In this document: in pieces, positions 61,105 through 64,000 of the stretch | How the letters are laid out: each line of letters starts with the position of its first letter | Position numbering within the stretch: the stretch's first letter is position 1 | DNA from: Methanobacteriota archaeon | Lineage (GTDB): Archaea; Thermoplasmatota; Poseidoniia; Poseidoniales; Thalassarchaeaceae | Length of the DNA: 64,000 nt | Assembly (NCBI GenBank): GCA_018654845.1 | Contig: JABIKU010000035.1 | Coordinates: 62,001-126,000 of the forward strand | Reading direction: 5' to 3' | Notes under the pieces: model-generated | Database searches by the model: none | The model's input: the letters and a program-made list of their open reading frames with translations, nothing else | Told to the model about the DNA's origin: nothing | Position numbers and translations under genes: made by a program

Positions 61105-61134
61105 TATTATATATCAACTTTAGGTCACCCTAAA
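61105..61134 (-). promoter_or_regulatory. phnDCE promoter with palindromic operator candidate
   Basis: On the minus strand the TATA-like sequence TATATAATAC lies about 54 nt before the phnD ATG. Just upstream, at 61119-61134, is TTTAGGTCACCCTAAA on the plus strand: perfect 6-bp arms around TCAC. Its position at the factor-B recognition side of the TATA box is where an archaeal regulator could block or assist initiation. Divergent gene 61186 may share it. A phosphate-responsive role is inferred only. Confidence 0.5.
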
Positions 61135-61185
61135 CTTTATTCTTTGAGCGATAGAATCATCATTAAAGTTAGTTTGTAAAGGCAC

Positions 61186-63186
61186 ATGGCGGGGCGCATA
61201 TTCAATTGGGCAATGACTATATTTGTCGTTCTTGCATTATTATTGTCTACTATCTCTATCGATGAACATGAGAAGGAACTTCAGAAAAACGTGAAGAAAA
61301 TGGAACAATTAGGAGGTGGTGGAAGCCTTGAAGATCAATGTAGTTCCATAACATTCGAAGATCTTTTCGATTATTCTTCTGCCATATTTTATTTTGACAT
61401 TTCAGAAGATTGGGAGAGTGCAACAGTGACTGCAACCGCTTGGGTCAATGGGACTTCAACTGACGACCTCAGAACATCTCTAGATTCATTTCTAGAGGAT
61501 TTGTTCCCAAGTGGAGGCGATGGTTGGATTTCTACCGATGAAAGAGAGGCGGTTCGCGCAGTTGCATCGGAATGCATCGAGCATGCGTTAACTCGTATTG
61601 CATTCCGAGAAGGAGAGGCTCATCGGGGTGGGGTTGGAATCGATTGGAAAAATACTACATGGCAAAGTAACGGAGTTCAAATAGAAGAATGGAATTTAAT
61701 CCCTCCAAATCATGCTGAAAAGCGTGATTGCGAAACATTTGGTTCAAGTTCTGATTGTTTTGAGATTCCAGTGGCCCCTAATAATGACCGCGATTGTAAC
61801 ACTGCAATTGATGCTTCTTCTGGAATTGATGAGTGTCGCCTTGAGCTATGGATGAATGCAACATTAATGATTCCAGATGTCGAATCTGGTCAACAATATA
61901 CCCTTGCATTTAACGCATCAAATGTGACTCAAGCAGTCTACGAGTTCACATTCCCACCAACTACAGACCTTCGTATCGACATGTGGGAGGAATGTGAAGG
62001 GCGAGATGTTTCCTTTGAACCAGCAACTCATGCCGATGCTCCAATTAGAGGTACATGTTTAGGAGATGGTTCTTCATCTTACACAATAATAGAAAATGAC
62101 GATGGGAATTTAATTTACACACTAAGTCCAGTCCGACCACCAAGTATGTGGCCTAGTGGTGAAGATATTTTTGCTGATTTTACAATAACCCCTATCCCTA
62201 TTGATGAACCACCAATTTGGACAGATAAATCACCAGCAGATGGTTCATGGTTTACTTCTCCAAACGGTGGTGAAACACGGTGGGCATCTTGGGATTCAAT
62301 TTCGGAATGGTTCACAGATGATGGACCCGTGTCTCAACTCGATGTGGTTTGTATCGGTGAATCGACCTTGAATCTTCGACAATCAATGGATAATTCTTTG
62401 TGGGCTGAAATTCCTACCACAGATCTAGTCGAAGTGACCTGTGAGGCTGTCGACTCCGCGGGACAGAATAGTGGAAACCGTACTTGGCATCTGGGGGTTC
62501 CATTCACTATTTCTACAAACTCACAAGTAATGTCAAACCCACATGAAATAATTGTAACAAAAAATGTAGGTTGGCCGGCTTTGCAAATCGAAGTTGGTTT
62601 GACTCAGAATGGTGAAATCGGAGTTAGCGAGGCTACAACTTTGGATTCTGAATCCATCACAATCGCAGTAGCCTCGACAAATATGATTCCTGGCGGGGCA
62701 CAAGTGTGGGTAAGCGCATCGGGAGAAAATGTGTTTTCGATGGGCTACGTCTATGAATTGGGTATCTTCAAGGAAAGTTTACCGCCATTAATTTCTGTTT
62801 CAGAATCAGGTTGGGATGGATCGTTCTATCAAGCTCAAGGTCAATTCAGCGATCCGGATGGAGAAGCTGTTTCTTTCAGTCTAGCAATTGATGGAACTAC
62901 GGCAGGAAGCATCTCTATTTCAGGAAATTCATGGTCAACTCCACGGATTAATTTCGAATTATGGGAATCAGGTGAGCATAGTCTATTAATCACTGGCTGT
63001 GATGATTCCCAAAAGTGCAGTGAAGCCGTCATCGACATAAATAATTCTCACCTTTTTGAAGAAAAAATCATCGAACCAATCGAAAATAATCCAGACACAA
63101 GTACAGGCATATTACCTGCCGCTAGCTTGAGCTTGACATTATTATCCTTCACTATCGGTCTCATATACTCGACTCGTCGCGATTGA
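61186..63186 (+). CDS. Large exported surface protein, unknown function
   Basis: A 666-residue protein with an uncleaved or cleaved N-terminal helix (about 8-24), a coiled-coil-like segment, several Cys-containing beta-rich domains and a C-terminal helix (about 640-662) ending in RRD. WTDKSPADGSWFTSPNGGETRW and PPLISVSESGWDGSFYQAQG (near 560) recall Ig/Big-like surface modules, with DSAGQN and GCDDSQKC typical of adhesin repeats. No enzyme motif is seen. It is divergent from phnD and 3 nt upstream of the Gar1-like gene. Confidence 0.6.
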   Translation: MAGRIFNWAMTIFVVLALLLSTISIDEHEKELQKNVKKMEQLGGGGSLEDQCSSITFEDLFDYSSAIFYFDISEDWESATVTATAWVNGTSTDDLRTSLDSFLEDLFPSGGDGWISTDEREAVRAVASECIEHALTRIAFREGEAHRGGVGIDWKNTTWQSNGVQIEEWNLIPPNHAEKRDCETFGSSSDCFEIPVAPNNDRDCNTAIDASSGIDECRLELWMNATLMIPDVESGQQYTLAFNASNVTQAVYEFTFPPTTDLRIDMWEECEGRDVSFEPATHADAPIRGTCLGDGSSSYTIIENDDGNLIYTLSPVRPPSMWPSGEDIFADFTITPIPIDEPPIWTDKSPADGSWFTSPNGGETRWASWDSISEWFTDDGPVSQLDVVCIGESTLNLRQSMDNSLWAEIPTTDLVEVTCEAVDSAGQNSGNRTWHLGVPFTISTNSQVMSNPHEIIVTKNVGWPALQIEVGLTQNGEIGVSEATTLDSESITIAVASTNMIPGGAQVWVSASGENVFSMGYVYELGIFKESLPPLISVSESGWDGSFYQAQGQFSDPDGEAVSFSLAIDGTTAGSISISGNSWSTPRINFELWESGEHSLLITGCDDSQKCSEAVIDINNSHLFEEKIIEPIENNPDTSTGILPAASLSLTLLSFTIGLIYSTRRD

Positions 63187-63189
63187 GTT

Positions 63190-64000
63190 ATGAGTTTCAC
63201 CGGCAAAGTCGATCGACCTTCTCATGAAGGAGGGATTCTAGCCTCTTTCGAGGGTCGTGCACCTGGCCTTGGAACCGGTATTCGAATCGCCGGAGGGAAA
63301 TTCCTCGGTCGAGTAAATTCAGTCATTGGAGCGGTGGACGGAGCTTTTGTTCACATCTATCCGCTCGCGAAAGGAATTGAAGTAAACAATACTCTCGGCT
63401 CCCCCGTAGAAATAGCACCGCGTGACAGACGTCCACAAAACGATAGAGGAAACCGCAACTATGGCAGGGATAATCAATCGGGAGATCGCAGAGGTGGAAA
63501 TCAACGTAGAGACGATCGAAGAGGTAATTCTGGAGGCAATCGCTACGGAAACGACAATCGCGGTGGAGACCGCAGAGGTGGTGACAAAGGCAGGTCCAAT
63601 TATCGTGGTGGCTCAGAACAACGAGGAGGATATTCAGATCGAAGAGGCGGTTCTGGAGGCAATCGCTACGGAAACGACAATCGCGGTGGAGATCGCCGTG
63701 GTGGCAATAATGAAAATCCAAATATGAAGCCTGGAGACTGGCTTTGTCCAAAGTGTAAGAATCATAATTACGCTCGACGAGACAAATGTAACAGGTGTAG
63801 TGAATCAAAAGATGGAACGACACGTGGCAGTCGTCACACAAAGAAACGAGAGCGTCGACCCGACCGGCCGAAATACAAGAAATCCGATGAAAAAGGTAAC
63901 TCTAGCAGTGGCTCGAGCCGAGGCCCGAGATCTGGAGGTCGGTCTGGAGGTTACTCAGGTGGACGTGGCGGAAAATCCGGCGGAAAATCTGGCGGATATT
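63190..64000 (+). CDS. Gar1-like protein with RGG region and RanBP2-type zinc finger (3' end outside window)
   Basis: At least 270 residues, open at the right edge. Residues 1-78 resemble Gar1 of H/ACA RNPs (FLGRVNSVIGAVDGAFVHIYP). Residues about 79-177 are Arg/Gly/Asn/Asp-rich with many RRGG or RGG units. Residues about 178-205 contain GDWLCPKCKNHNYARRDKCNRC, fitting the RanBP2 zinc finger W-x-C-x2-C-x3-N-x6-C-x2-C. After that comes a basic Gly/Ser/Arg/Lys tail. The combination recalls eukaryotic FUS/EWS-type RNA-binding proteins. Expected role: RNA binding, perhaps rRNA modification or condensates. The start is ATG 63190, 3 nt after the previous stop. Confidence 0.8.
   Translation, partial: MSFTGKVDRPSHEGGILASFEGRAPGLGTGIRIAGGKFLGRVNSVIGAVDGAFVHIYPLAKGIEVNNTLGSPVEIAPRDRRPQNDRGNRNYGRDNQSGDRRGGNQRRDDRRGNSGGNRYGNDNRGGDRRGGDKGRSNYRGGSEQRGGYSDRRGGSGGNRYGNDNRGGDRRGGNNENPNMKPGDWLCPKCKNHNYARRDKCNRCSESKDGTTRGSRHTKKRERRPDRPKYKKSDEKGNSSSGSSRGPRSGGRSGGYSGGRGGKSGGKSGGY
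63529..63692 (+). repeat. 41-bp direct repeat inside the RGG region
   Basis: The same 41 bases occur at 63529-63569 and 63652-63692, both reading SGGNRYGNDNRGG in frame. The copies are exactly 123 nt (41 codons) apart and identical at the DNA level, which implies recent duplication or gene conversion in the low-complexity region. It is coding, not a CRISPR or mobile element. Confidence 0.85.

Noticed and set aside
63529-63692. Possible CRISPR-like direct repeats
   Set aside because: Only two copies, in frame, inside a coding low-complexity region; no spacers or cas genes.
63422-63727. Repetitive EAIATETTIAVE-type frame overlapping the RGG region
   Set aside because: It is the shifted reading of the 41-bp duplication; the Gar1-RGG-zinc finger frame explains the DNA.
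63323-63841. Cysteine-rich frame opposite the RGG region
   Set aside because: Cys/His/Leu richness comes from reverse-complementing RGG codons; no start signal and no family.

Overview
The window looks like part of the chromosome of a free-living planktonic archaeon, most likely Marine Group II Euryarchaeota (Candidatus Poseidoniales). This rests on a mixture of traits. There is an archaeal shikimate block (ADH synthase, 3-dehydroquinate synthase II, GHMP-type shikimate kinase). There is archaeal-type FAD synthase, an HTH_10/Bat-type regulator, TATA-like promoters, and exported proteins ending in a PGF-CTERM-like tail. These sit beside bacterial-type genes: GpsA, riboflavin synthase alpha and PhnCDE. 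G+C is low by eye and genes are tightly packed. No intergenic stretch exceeds 300 bases. I see no prophage, insertion sequence, CRISPR array or rRNA.

Layout. 1-5.1 kb: end of a peroxiredoxin, endonuclease III, PolX/PHP polymerase, a NifU-like protein and a glutamine amidotransferase. 5.2-13.8 kb: membrane pyrophosphatase, lipoprotein, esterase, glutaredoxin, a 1264-residue subtilase-MFS fusion and a GHMP sugar kinase. 13.9-16.1 kb: flavin operon ribB-ribL-ribE-ribH. 16.1-22 kb: a methyltransferase gene interrupted by an in-frame TAA, PEP synthase, thioredoxin reductase and an E1-like/rhodanese protein. 22.2-29.4 kb: a zinc-ribbon 2-oxoacid dehydrogenase E1 alpha-beta fusion, Ca/Na exchanger, acyl-CoA dehydrogenase and a second subtilase. 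29.4-39 kb: a molybdenum-hydroxylase island with MocA-like and XdhC-like maturation factors, an HTH_10 regulator and a three-subunit enzyme resembling 4-hydroxybenzoyl-CoA reductase. A ZIP transporter and a DtxR-family regulator lie inside it, with a 10-bp-arm palindrome in front of the ZIP gene. 39.1-44.1 kb: DUF4350-MoxR-DUF58-membrane protein operon. 44.1-47.8 kb: four-gene shikimate operon. 48-56.8 kb: exonuclease III, MacB/Lol-type ABC exporter, and two large MGII-style membrane or surface proteins, one with LDL-receptor-A-like mini-repeats. 56.9-61.1 kb: tRNA-Leu(UAG), gpsA, and phnDCE with a palindromic promoter site. 61.2-64 kb: a large surface protein, then the start of a Gar1-like/RGG/RanBP2-zinc-finger protein that runs off the window.

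Functionally the region fits a heterotroph: two surface proteases, acyl-CoA and 2-oxoacid oxidation, phosphonate/phosphate scavenging and gluconeogenic PEP synthesis. The most unusual items are the protease-transporter fusion, the eukaryote-like Gar1-RGG-zinc finger protein, the zinc-ribbon E1 fusion, the LDLa-like mini-repeats, and a set of CCC-NTA-GGG hairpins placed at stop codons.
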